Source: CAWHOW01 sp050013795
Lineage (GTDB): Bacteria; Bacteroidota; Bacteroidia; Bacteroidales; CG2-30-32-10
Length of the DNA: 18,677 bases
Reading direction: 5' to 3'
NCBI GenBank assembly: GCA_050013795.1
Contig: JBEKEO010000041.1
Span: 1 to 18,677 of the forward strand
Shown: positions 1 to 7,040 of the stretch, one piece after another
Layout: every line of letters begins with the position of its first letter
Position numbering within the stretch: position 1 is the first letter of the stretch
The notes under the pieces: generated by a model
What the model was told of the DNA's origin: nothing
Database searches by the model: none
What the model saw: only the letters and a program-made list of their open reading frames with translations
Made by a program: the position numbers and the translations under genes

Positions 1-161
1 ATAAAATAACTGTTTTCGATATTCTTGGTAAATGTGTTTATGTAAATGAGAATGCCATTGAATCAAGGACATATCTGACAGGTTTTGAAAAGGGAGTGTA
101 TCTTGTTCAGGTAACAACAAAGGATAACGGAATACTTACTCATAAAATAGTTGTTGAGTAA
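1..161 (+). CDS. 3' end of secreted protein with T9SS type A sorting tail (partial)
   Basis: The window opens inside a reading frame (codons from base 3) that ends at TAA 159-161. Its 52 visible residues match the last part of a Por secretion-system (type IX) C-terminal sorting domain: the FDILGK segment, then FEKGVYLVQV and a final HKIVVE. In this family the tail directs export across the outer membrane and is then removed or anchored at the cell surface. The tail differs at only 8 of 52 residues from that of the complete gene immediately downstream, so the two are tandem paralogues. Nothing can be said about the functional domain, which lies upstream of the window. Confidence 0.85.
   Translation, partial: KITVFDILGKCVYVNENAIESRTYLTGFEKGVYLVQVTTKDNGILTHKIVVE
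1..161 (+). repeat. Direct repeat copy A, 900-bp tandem gene duplication
   Basis: Bases 1-161 align without gaps to 901-1061. I count 13 mismatches in 161 bases (about 92% identity), five of them clustered at 71-78. The offset is exactly 900 bp, or 300 codons, which suggests the duplicated unit is one whole gene plus its short spacer. Identity falls off just past the stop codons. Confidence 0.9.
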
Positions 162-185
162 CCTGATTTATTAATGATTCAAATT

Positions 186-1061
186 ATGAAAAAAATATTA
201 TCAATAATTGGTATAGCTTTTATGCCATTATTAATGAACAGTGTTTTTGCCCAGGACACTATTGTAGGATGGACATTTCCCCCTAATCTTTCCAATGATT
301 CGGTTGCTAATATTGCCATTCCTTTAAATAGTGCCCGTTATCTTAATTGCCAATACGGGACATGGGGTGCTACATCTTATCATTCAATTCATTCAGATAC
401 AACCTTAGGCTATAATCCGCCTAATAAATGCGATATGGCGGCAGGTTGGGATAATGGCGCCGATTCCTCTTATTGGGAAATGAAATTTAAAACCACAGGA
501 TATGACAATTTAAAGTTGTATTCAATACAGGAATCCGATGGAACTTTGCCTGGTCCAAAGTATTTCACCGTTCAGTATAAACTCCCGGGTGCTAATCCCT
601 GGGTCACTCTGGTTGACACTGTTACCTGCGCCAATAACTGGACAACAGGTGTGGTAGGCGGAGTAAGCATACCGGCAACATGCGATAACCTGAGCGGTCA
701 GGTTGCAATCAGGTGGTTGCTGATATCAAATCTTGATATTAATGGGAACACCCTTTTATCAACCGGTATAAATAAAATTGACAATATTGTGGTTACCGGA
801 ACTTCTGATGCGGGTATAGAAACAATATCGGAAAATCCGGTAAAAATCTATCCAAACCCGAACAATGGTAATTTCTTTGTTGAAAATAATGGCGAAATAA
901 ATAAAATAGCTATTTTCGATATTCTTGGTAAATGTGTTTATATAAATGAAAATGCTATTGAATCAAGGACGAATTTTTCAGATTTTGAAAAGGGAGTATA
1001 TCTTGTTCAGGTAACAACAAAGGATAACGAAATACTTACTCATAAAATAGTTGTTGAGTAA
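186..1061 (+). CDS. Secreted protein with T9SS type A sorting tail, function unknown
   Basis: This is a probable cell-surface or secreted protein of 291 residues. I prefer the ATG at 186 over the in-frame ATG at 174 because it gives a normal signal peptide: MKK, then a hydrophobic stretch ending near VFAQ. The middle (about residues 25-210) is rich in Trp, Gly, Asn and Thr and looks like a beta-sandwich. I do not recognise it as a known catalytic or binding domain. From about residue 220 it carries a classical type A sorting domain: IYPNPNNGNF, then an FDILGK segment, then GVYLVQV and HKIVVE. It is a tandem duplicate of the gene that ends at 161. A perfect 12-bp hairpin follows 20 bases after its stop. 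It may be a surface adhesin or carbohydrate-binding protein, but no residue proves either. Confidence 0.85.
   Translation: MKKILSIIGIAFMPLLMNSVFAQDTIVGWTFPPNLSNDSVANIAIPLNSARYLNCQYGTWGATSYHSIHSDTTLGYNPPNKCDMAAGWDNGADSSYWEMKFKTTGYDNLKLYSIQESDGTLPGPKYFTVQYKLPGANPWVTLVDTVTCANNWTTGVVGGVSIPATCDNLSGQVAIRWLLISNLDINGNTLLSTGINKIDNIVVTGTSDAGIETISENPVKIYPNPNNGNFFVENNGEINKIAIFDILGKCVYINENAIESRTNFSDFEKGVYLVQVTTKDNEILTHKIVVE
901..1061 (+). repeat. Direct repeat copy B, 900-bp tandem gene duplication
   Basis: This is the second copy of the repeat seen at 1-161. It encodes the sorting tail of the complete secreted protein. The cluster of differences at 971-978 changes four neighbouring residues (Tyr-Leu-Thr-Gly in copy A, Asn-Phe-Ser-Asp here), while most remaining differences are silent or conservative. 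Confidence 0.9.
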
Positions 1062-1080
1062 GCTGATCTTTGTATTTTTG
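1051..1080 (+). promoter_or_regulatory. Possible Bacteroidetes-type promoter for the lipoprotein operon
   Basis: TATTTTTG at 1073-1080 fits the Bacteroidetes -7 consensus TAnnTTTG. A TTG at 1051-1053 gives a -33-like element with a 19-bp spacer. Only about 25 bp separate the downstream hairpin from the lipoprotein start, so a promoter for that operon would have to lie here or further upstream. The motif is short and AT-rich, so a chance match is possible. Confidence 0.35.
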
Positions 1081-1081
1081 T

Positions 1082-1118
1082 AAATCATGGCTGGAGTAAT
1101 TCAGCCATGATTTTCTTT
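1082..1118 (+). terminator. Rho-independent terminator after the secreted-protein gene
   Basis: There is a perfect 12-bp inverted repeat (arms 1082-1093 and 1102-1113, core CATGGCTG/CAGCCATG) with an 8-base loop, followed by a T-rich tail (TTTTCTTT). It sits 20 bp after the stop at 1061 and 25 bp before the next gene. If transcription starts from the possible promoter at 1051-1080, part of this hairpin would also form the 5' end of the lipoprotein mRNA. Confidence 0.8.
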
Positions 1119-1142
1119 AATTAATTATAAAAATTGACTAAT

Positions 1143-2069
1143 ATGAGAAAGTGCATTTTTTCAATTAGTATTATTTCCATTGTTTCTTTTTTCATTTTAA
1201 ACGGATGTAAAAAAGATGCGCCAAACGTACCGCCAACCATTAGTTTCAAAACAGGAACAACATATACACAGAATGGCGCTATAGTTATGGTGGGGCATAA
1301 ACTTTCTTTTGGGATACAGGCTCAGGGAATAACAGCAGTCATTACCAATTTCACTGTAAAAAAAGTGCTTACTAACGGAACTGTTGTTACAATGATGGAT
1401 ACTGGAATGTATAGTTCGACTTTGAACCTTAACCTGACTTTTTATCAGAATACGGAAGCTCAGGCTACATGGGTATTCACAGTGATGGACAGGAACCGTA
1501 TGTCAACCAGTATATCTTTGGTTGTTTATAAAGATCCAAATTCAACTTTTGGCGGCATTTATTATTTCCCTTCTATAACACTTGGATATCAGAGTAACAC
1601 CGCTTACGGGAATTTCCTTGATCCATATACAGGACAGGTGTATTTTACTGATTCGGCAACAGCAAATCAATCCAAAGTGAATATGCTGATCTATTACGAA
1701 ATATCAACTAGTAATTCAACGCCCGTACTTTCATCAGCAGGCGAAATGGATAACGGCAGCACCTATGCACAAACGTATTATCCGTGCATTACAAGCTGGG
1801 CCACCCGTAATTATACAGCATGGGATATCAGCCTGGATAACGGAACCTATGCTCCCTTAACTGCTACCGATTTTAATGCAGCGGAAAATGACAGCCTGCT
1901 CATCGTTTCCTATCACCCAGTATGGGGAAAGATGAAATTCAGGTTTGCCTATGCCGGAAAAATTGTTCCATTTCAAACCACTTCTGGGAAATTCGGACTG
2001 ATACATATTATATCTGCCGACTCATCTGCAACAGGTAAAATGGTCATAGCATTAAAAATTCAGCAATAA
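1143..2069 (+). CDS. Surface lipoprotein of a TonB-receptor operon, function unknown
   Basis: This is a predicted lipoprotein of 308 residues. The ATG at 1143 is preferred over the TTG at 1134 because it gives a standard type II signal peptide: MRK, a hydrophobic run, then lipobox LNGC with Cys22. Residues after Cys22 are KKD, a form common in Bacteroidetes lipoproteins. The rest is beta-rich, with many Thr, Tyr, Asn and Gly residues, and I recognise no named domain. It lies 51 bp upstream of, and co-directional with, a TonB-dependent receptor gene. In this phylum such lipoproteins often act as surface partners that capture ligand for the receptor (SusD, HmuY and BtuG are examples of the arrangement). 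A similar role here is inferred from position only; I see no sequence match to those families. Confidence 0.8.
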   Translation: MRKCIFSISIISIVSFFILNGCKKDAPNVPPTISFKTGTTYTQNGAIVMVGHKLSFGIQAQGITAVITNFTVKKVLTNGTVVTMMDTGMYSSTLNLNLTFYQNTEAQATWVFTVMDRNRMSTSISLVVYKDPNSTFGGIYYFPSITLGYQSNTAYGNFLDPYTGQVYFTDSATANQSKVNMLIYYEISTSNSTPVLSSAGEMDNGSTYAQTYYPCITSWATRNYTAWDISLDNGTYAPLTATDFNAAENDSLLIVSYHPVWGKMKFRFAYAGKIVPFQTTSGKFGLIHIISADSSATGKMVIALKIQQ

Positions 2070-2120
2070 ATAGAATTACCTTCTTCAAACAATTTCATCT
2101 TGCCGGTTAAAGAAAAATAA

Positions 2121-4460
2121 ATGCGCAGAATCATAAATATATTTTTCTTTCTTCCTCTTTTTTGTGTCAGCCAGAATGTACAGTATGCAACTGTTTCAGG
2201 AATTATATTAAATGCATCGGACAATAAGCCATTGCCTAACGCCAATATTTTTTTATCAGAAAGAAATATTAATTGCGCATCTGCTTATGACGGAAGCTTT
2301 TCCCTTAGCGGTATTACTGCAGGAAATTATATCCTAACAGTCAGTTATATCGGGTATCAGAAATACCAAAAGAAATTTGATTTAAAAGAAGGCCAAAACC
2401 TGTATTTAAAAGTCTTTCTTAAAGATACCAGTTTCACTTCGAAAGAAATACAAGTAAGGGCATTTAAAAACAAAGGCTTGCTTGAACAACCAATGAGGAT
2501 GAGTATTATCAGAGCAGCAGATATTCAATCAATGCCCGCACAAAGTATGATCGATATACTTGATTATACGCCGGGAGTTTCGGCGAGTAATACTACCGGT
2601 ATTTTTGCAAACGGAGCCACTGTTACCATGCACGGTATGTCTGGCGATGACCAGTCGCGAACGTTAGTCATTCTCGACGGAGTTCCTTTAAATAAAGCAG
2701 ATCAGGGTTCAGTAAACTGGAATATGATAAATAAAGACAATATTGACCAGATAACTGTTATCAAAGGACCTGGTCCTGCCAAATACGGCGGTGGCGCTAT
2801 GGGTGGAGTAATAGAGATGACATCAAAAAAACCTGTTGATCCCTTTCAAGGTGATGTATCCATTGATTATGGCACATATAATACTGTATCATCAAATATT
2901 GATTTTTCCGGCATGAATAAATATAAGGGAAAAATAACTGATTTTTATTGGGGAGCATCAGCATTCGGAAGAAGAAGCGATGGATACATTACCGAACCCC
3001 CTGTTTATTATACAACGGATGATACTAATATTGTTCCTGCATTTCTCAGAGAAATTAACACATCATTTAAAGCAGGGTGCGACTTAAAAAACAACCAGAA
3101 TATCGAACTTCAGTTAGATTATTTTGACGATATGAGAGGCAATGGGTTTAAAGTTTTCGACCAATACGGCGCTTATGAGCAACATGGCACTTACAAAGGA
3201 AATCTTAAATATTCCGGCGCTAAAGGTTTTTTTAAATGGAAATTCAATGCGTATATGGTGAACGAAGATTATTTCCGTATATATGAATATATGAATGAAA
3301 AAATATATTCGCTTTACCAGGCTAATTCAACAAGGCTTGACGATGGCGGGAATTTTGAGCTGAGTTTTTATAAATATAAAAATCATGATATTACCGCAGG
3401 TATTGATTATAAATTTGGCGGTGTTAACGGTACTGACACTTATTTTACATCATCAGACATAGTCAATAATGCCGGCAAAATGGATAATTATGCTGCTTAT
3501 ATACAGGATGAAATAGTATCGGATAATAAAAAATTCCGCATCAATGCAGGGCTTCGCTTTGATTTTGCAAGGTTTCACAACGGGTTGTTTGATATTGAAT
3601 ATCCATCATATACTATGGTGTTTTATAATAAATTTAATAATATTTCCATGCAGCCTCATAGTTGGAATGCTTTATGTCCAAGACTTTCATCGCAATATCA
3701 GTTTTCTGAGAAAACCCGTATTTATATTTCGGCAGCAGAAGGGTTCAGGGCGCCTATACTCGATGATATGTGCCGTTCAGGCCAGAGGCACGATCAGGTT
3801 ATCATTGCAAATCCTGATTTAAAGCCGGAATTGATATATACCTTAGAAAGCGGACTGGATTTTAACATAACTAAAAAATGCACAGCCGATATGTCAGTAT
3901 ATTACAGCATCGGTAAAGATTTTATGTATTACACAAGCACAGGCGATTCAGTTAATATAGGTTATGCATTAGTACCTGTAGTGGAAAAACAAAATATCTC
4001 GAAAGTAGAGATTTATGGTGCTGAATCAGAAGTAAAATATGAACTCAGTCATAACTTTTTAGTTTTTGTAAATTATTCATATACTCATGCTCAAATAAGT
4101 AAGGACATCGTTAACAACCCGAAAGTTGATTCAAACCTTACGGGAAAATATCTTACTGATATTCCCATTCATAAAGCAGGAGCCGGAATCATCTGGAAGA
4201 ATAAAATTGTTAACACAACCATAATGTGGAAATATATAGGTAAGGCATGGATCAACGACTGGAACGTGGATGACGGATATCTTTTAATAAATAAATACCC
4301 TGATTATTCTATTATTAATATTCGTTTTGAAAGAGAAATTATTAAACATTTTAATGCGTCTTTGGGCGTTGAAAATTTATTCAACAAAATATATATTGAC
4401 AGCAAATTGAATCAATGTCCAGGTCGTTTTATTACTATTGCAGTTAAATATAGTTTTTGA
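2121..4460 (+). CDS. TonB-dependent outer-membrane receptor
   Basis: This 779-residue outer-membrane receptor would import a ligand using TonB-ExbBD energy. A signal peptide covers about residues 1-18 (ending FCVSQ). A CarboxypepD_reg-like beta domain follows (about 22-105; VSGIILNASDNKPLPNANI, then GNYILTVSYIGYQ). The plug domain covers about 125-235 and includes LVILDGVPLN and K215-GPGPAKYGGGAMGGVIEM. The remainder is a 22-strand-type beta-barrel ending in the usual aromatic terminus (KYSF). It is about 250 residues shorter than a typical SusC protein and has the size of siderophore, cobalamin or metal-chelate receptors. A lipoprotein gene lies just upstream, and a DUF364 gene begins 12 bp downstream, so the genes are almost surely co-transcribed. 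The neighbours suggest a metal chelate or cofactor as ligand. The sequence itself does not name the substrate. Confidence 0.93.
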   Translation: MRRIINIFFFLPLFCVSQNVQYATVSGIILNASDNKPLPNANIFLSERNINCASAYDGSFSLSGITAGNYILTVSYIGYQKYQKKFDLKEGQNLYLKVFLKDTSFTSKEIQVRAFKNKGLLEQPMRMSIIRAADIQSMPAQSMIDILDYTPGVSASNTTGIFANGATVTMHGMSGDDQSRTLVILDGVPLNKADQGSVNWNMINKDNIDQITVIKGPGPAKYGGGAMGGVIEMTSKKPVDPFQGDVSIDYGTYNTVSSNIDFSGMNKYKGKITDFYWGASAFGRRSDGYITEPPVYYTTDDTNIVPAFLREINTSFKAGCDLKNNQNIELQLDYFDDMRGNGFKVFDQYGAYEQHGTYKGNLKYSGAKGFFKWKFNAYMVNEDYFRIYEYMNEKIYSLYQANSTRLDDGGNFELSFYKYKNHDITAGIDYKFGGVNGTDTYFTSSDIVNNAGKMDNYAAYIQDEIVSDNKKFRINAGLRFDFARFHNGLFDIEYPSYTMVFYNKFNNISMQPHSWNALCPRLSSQYQFSEKTRIYISAAEGFRAPILDDMCRSGQRHDQVIIANPDLKPELIYTLESGLDFNITKKCTADMSVYYSIGKDFMYYTSTGDSVNIGYALVPVVEKQNISKVEIYGAESEVKYELSHNFLVFVNYSYTHAQISKDIVNNPKVDSNLTGKYLTDIPIHKAGAGIIWKNKIVNTTIMWKYIGKAWINDWNVDDGYLLINKYPDYSIINIRFEREIIKHFNASLGVENLFNKIYIDSKLNQCPGRFITIAVKYSF

Positions 4461-4472
4461 ATCTTCTATTTT

Positions 4473-5282
4473 ATGATCATCAACGAAACATATGATTTTA
4501 TCAAATCAGCAAATGCTGAAATGTTCCGTAATACAACTATTGAAAGAGTTGTTATAGGAATTCATTTCACTGCGGTAAAATTATCCAGCGGCTTTGCAGG
4601 AGTTGCAAAAACTGAAATTGAGGACAATTGCTGTTATTCCTCCAAAAGCAAAAGGAATTTCGGTGCTTTCACTCCCGGAAAAATTCACGGGCAAAAGATA
4701 CTTGATCTTTTTGAAAAAGCTGAAAAATCAGACATACTGGATAATGTCAGGCTTGCTGTGCTGAATGCTGTTTCATCGGAAATGATTTCGCACTTGAAAT
4801 ATAAAGTGATAGAAGATAAAGACCCGATTGACCTGCTTGATCTGAGCAAAGAGAAAACGATATGCATTGTAGGCGCTTTCCAGTCGTACATGAATAAAAT
4901 TGCAGCTACAAAGAATAAATTGTTTGTCCTTGAACTGAATGAAAATGCTTTTGATGAAAACCAGAAACAATTCTATGTTCCTGCTGCCGACTATAAAAAG
5001 ACATTTGCCAAGTCGGATATAATTGTAATAACAGGAGCAACACTGGCAAATAACACGCTCGATACTCTTTTAGATTATATTCCCGCACATACGCAAACTA
5101 TCCTTGTAGGTCCCAGCAGCAGCTTTGTTCCTGATATTTTATTCAAACATAAAGTAAATATTATCGGCTCTACAAAGATCCTTAATGCGGAAAAAATGTT
5201 CACCCTTATCGCTGAAGGCGCTGCCGGTTATCATTTATTTGAATATTGTGCAAAGAAAATATGTATTATAAATGGCAACTAA
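4473..5282 (+). CDS. DUF4213/DUF364 protein, putative heavy-metal chelation family
   Basis: This is a cytoplasmic protein of 269 residues with no signal peptide or membrane segment. The N-terminal part (about 1-95; VVIGIHFTAVKLSSG, then FGAFTPGKIHG) resembles DUF4213, which has an enolase-N-like fold. The rest (about 125-262) resembles DUF364, which is Rossmann-like. Supporting segments are TICIVGAFQSY, DIIVITGATLANNTLD, ILVGPSSSFVPDILF and the family-typical end AEGAAGYHLFEYC. A role in heavy-metal chelation has been proposed for this family from structure, but no reaction is established. The last 11 bases overlap the start of the next gene, indicating translational coupling, and the gene begins 12 bp after a TonB receptor. 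In this setting it may handle the metal or metal complex after import. Confidence 0.8.
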   Translation: MIINETYDFIKSANAEMFRNTTIERVVIGIHFTAVKLSSGFAGVAKTEIEDNCCYSSKSKRNFGAFTPGKIHGQKILDLFEKAEKSDILDNVRLAVLNAVSSEMISHLKYKVIEDKDPIDLLDLSKEKTICIVGAFQSYMNKIAATKNKLFVLELNENAFDENQKQFYVPAADYKKTFAKSDIIVITGATLANNTLDTLLDYIPAHTQTILVGPSSSFVPDILFKHKVNIIGSTKILNAEKMFTLIAEGAAGYHLFEYCAKKICIINGN

Positions 5283-6981
5283 AAAACACCTGAGTAATAT
5301 ATGGCTTAAAGCTTCTGTACTGGGATGCCTCTGGGCATCATCAGAAATAGTAATCGGAAGCTTTTTACACAATCTGAGAGTACCATTCTGTGGTAATATT
5401 TTAACAGCCATAGGAATTATCATTATGGTTTCTGTCGGGCAGATATGGACAGAAAGAGGCTTGTTCTGGAGAACAGGACTTATTTGTGCTTTAATGAAAT
5501 CCATTTCGCCAAGCGCAATGATTTTCGGACCTATGCTGGGTATCTTTTCCGAAGCATTACTCATGGAATTATCCACTTTCGCTTTCAGGAAAAGTATTAT
5601 CGCTTTCCTTATCGGCGGCGCATTGGCCATGTCGTGGAACCTTGCACAGGTACTGCTCGGTTATGTTATCACTTATGGTTCCAACATTATAAGCCTGTAT
5701 GAAAAGCTTACAGCCATGTTCCAGCATCAGCTGGGAATAGTTTCAAATAACTACTGGTGGCCGATAGAGATCATTTTGATATTTTATCTTGCAGGCGGAT
5801 TGATTTCATCAGCCATAGGTATTTATATCGGAAGGGTGGCAAGAAAAAAGGAAATGGATGTTACATTTAAGACGGAAAGCGATAACAATATATACAAAGC
5901 AAAAGCTTCACAGATACAGGGAACATTTTCATTATGGATGTTACTTATTAATGTCATTGTAATTGTTGCTGCATTGACAGTTTTCAATTTGCAAAAACTT
6001 ACTTTAACAGTCGGAGTAGTTGCTGTTCTTGCAATTTTCTGGATATTAAAATATCCTCATGTATTGCGTCCATTGAAAAGACCGGGATTCTGGATTTTCC
6101 TTGTCATTACAACCATGCTTTCAGCATACCTGTTTACAAGTCTTTCAACAGGGAAAAATAATGGCTGGGTCATTGGCTTGGAAATGAATTTAAGAGCAAT
6201 CGTTATGATACTTGGATTTGCAGTAGTTGGGCGGGAATTACGAAATCCTGTTGTTGGAAAATGGTTTAATAGTATTGGTTTAAAACAACTGCCTTATGCG
6301 TTGGAACTTGCATTTGAATCGCTGCCTGCCGTAATTTCCAATATGCCGGGCTGGAAAGAAATAACACGAAAACCAATCACGTCATTCGGTTCATATATTT
6401 ATAAAGCCGACTATTTTCTTAAACTTCATGCGCAAAAGCTAAATAATTTGCAGAAAATAATTGTAGTTACAGGTGGCAGAGGAGAAGGCAAAACATCATT
6501 CATGAAAAAAATTATAACCGCTGCAAAAGCCGAAGGATTCGAAATAAAAGGATTGCTTTCACTTGTCGTGTTTGATGATAATATTAAAACAGGATACAAG
6601 CTTTTGAATATTTCTAACAATACAGAAATGAATTTTATCAGCGAAAAAGAATCTTCCGGAATGATAAAATTCAGGAAATATTATTTCAGCACAGAAGCAA
6701 TAGCGTGGGGAAATGATATTCTGTCATCATACAAAGAAAATGTTTCCGGTATTTTAATTATTGATGAAGTTGGCCCGTGGGAACTGGAAGGCGGAGGATG
6801 GGCTGAAAGTTTACAAAAGCTTGTTGAACTTTCTCAATATAAAATGATATGGGTAGTAAGAAATGAAATCCTTGATGATGTGATTAAAAAATGGAATTTT
6901 AAAACACCCGTTATTATTGATATTTCGAAGACAACCGTTGATTCTGCAAAGGAAATAATACAAAAGACCTTTTCCGATTGA
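5272..6981 (+). CDS. Membrane transporter-like protein fused to a THEP1-type NTPase
   Basis: This 569-residue protein has three apparent parts. Residues 1-190 hold about six hydrophobic helices, as in ECF-transporter S components (GPMLGIFSEALLMEL lies in one of them). Residues 215-360 hold about four more. They are followed by LRAIVMILGFAVVGREL and GLKQLPYALELAFESLPAVI, which resemble the EcfT/CbiQ scaffold and its coupling helices. Residues 395-569 form an NTPase of the THEP1 (DUF265) type, with Walker A G401-GRGEGKT408 and Walker B IID498-EVGPWELE. The start overlaps the DUF364 gene by 11 bp. I infer an inner-membrane uptake protein whose NTPase replaces or regulates the usual ABC ATPases. 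The NTPase assignment is strong, and the S-like and T-like assignments are moderate. A polytopic membrane protein of another family with a regulatory NTPase remains possible. Confidence 0.75.
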   Translation: MATKKHLSNIWLKASVLGCLWASSEIVIGSFLHNLRVPFCGNILTAIGIIIMVSVGQIWTERGLFWRTGLICALMKSISPSAMIFGPMLGIFSEALLMELSTFAFRKSIIAFLIGGALAMSWNLAQVLLGYVITYGSNIISLYEKLTAMFQHQLGIVSNNYWWPIEIILIFYLAGGLISSAIGIYIGRVARKKEMDVTFKTESDNNIYKAKASQIQGTFSLWMLLINVIVIVAALTVFNLQKLTLTVGVVAVLAIFWILKYPHVLRPLKRPGFWIFLVITTMLSAYLFTSLSTGKNNGWVIGLEMNLRAIVMILGFAVVGRELRNPVVGKWFNSIGLKQLPYALELAFESLPAVISNMPGWKEITRKPITSFGSYIYKADYFLKLHAQKLNNLQKIIVVTGGRGEGKTSFMKKIITAAKAEGFEIKGLLSLVVFDDNIKTGYKLLNISNNTEMNFISEKESSGMIKFRKYYFSTEAIAWGNDILSSYKENVSGILIIDEVGPWELEGGGWAESLQKLVELSQYKMIWVVRNEILDDVIKKWNFKTPVIIDISKTTVDSAKEIIQKTFSD

Positions 6982-7040
6982 ACAATATTACTTCAAAGGA
7001 AAAATAGCTAAACAGAAATTCTCATAATAATAAATCATCA

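Noticed and set aside
2121..4460. Classical SusC/SusD glycan-uptake pair (lipoprotein plus receptor)
   Set aside because: The receptor is well below SusC length, and the lipoprotein has no SusD features that I can see. No glycosidase or sugar-sensing regulator is adjacent.
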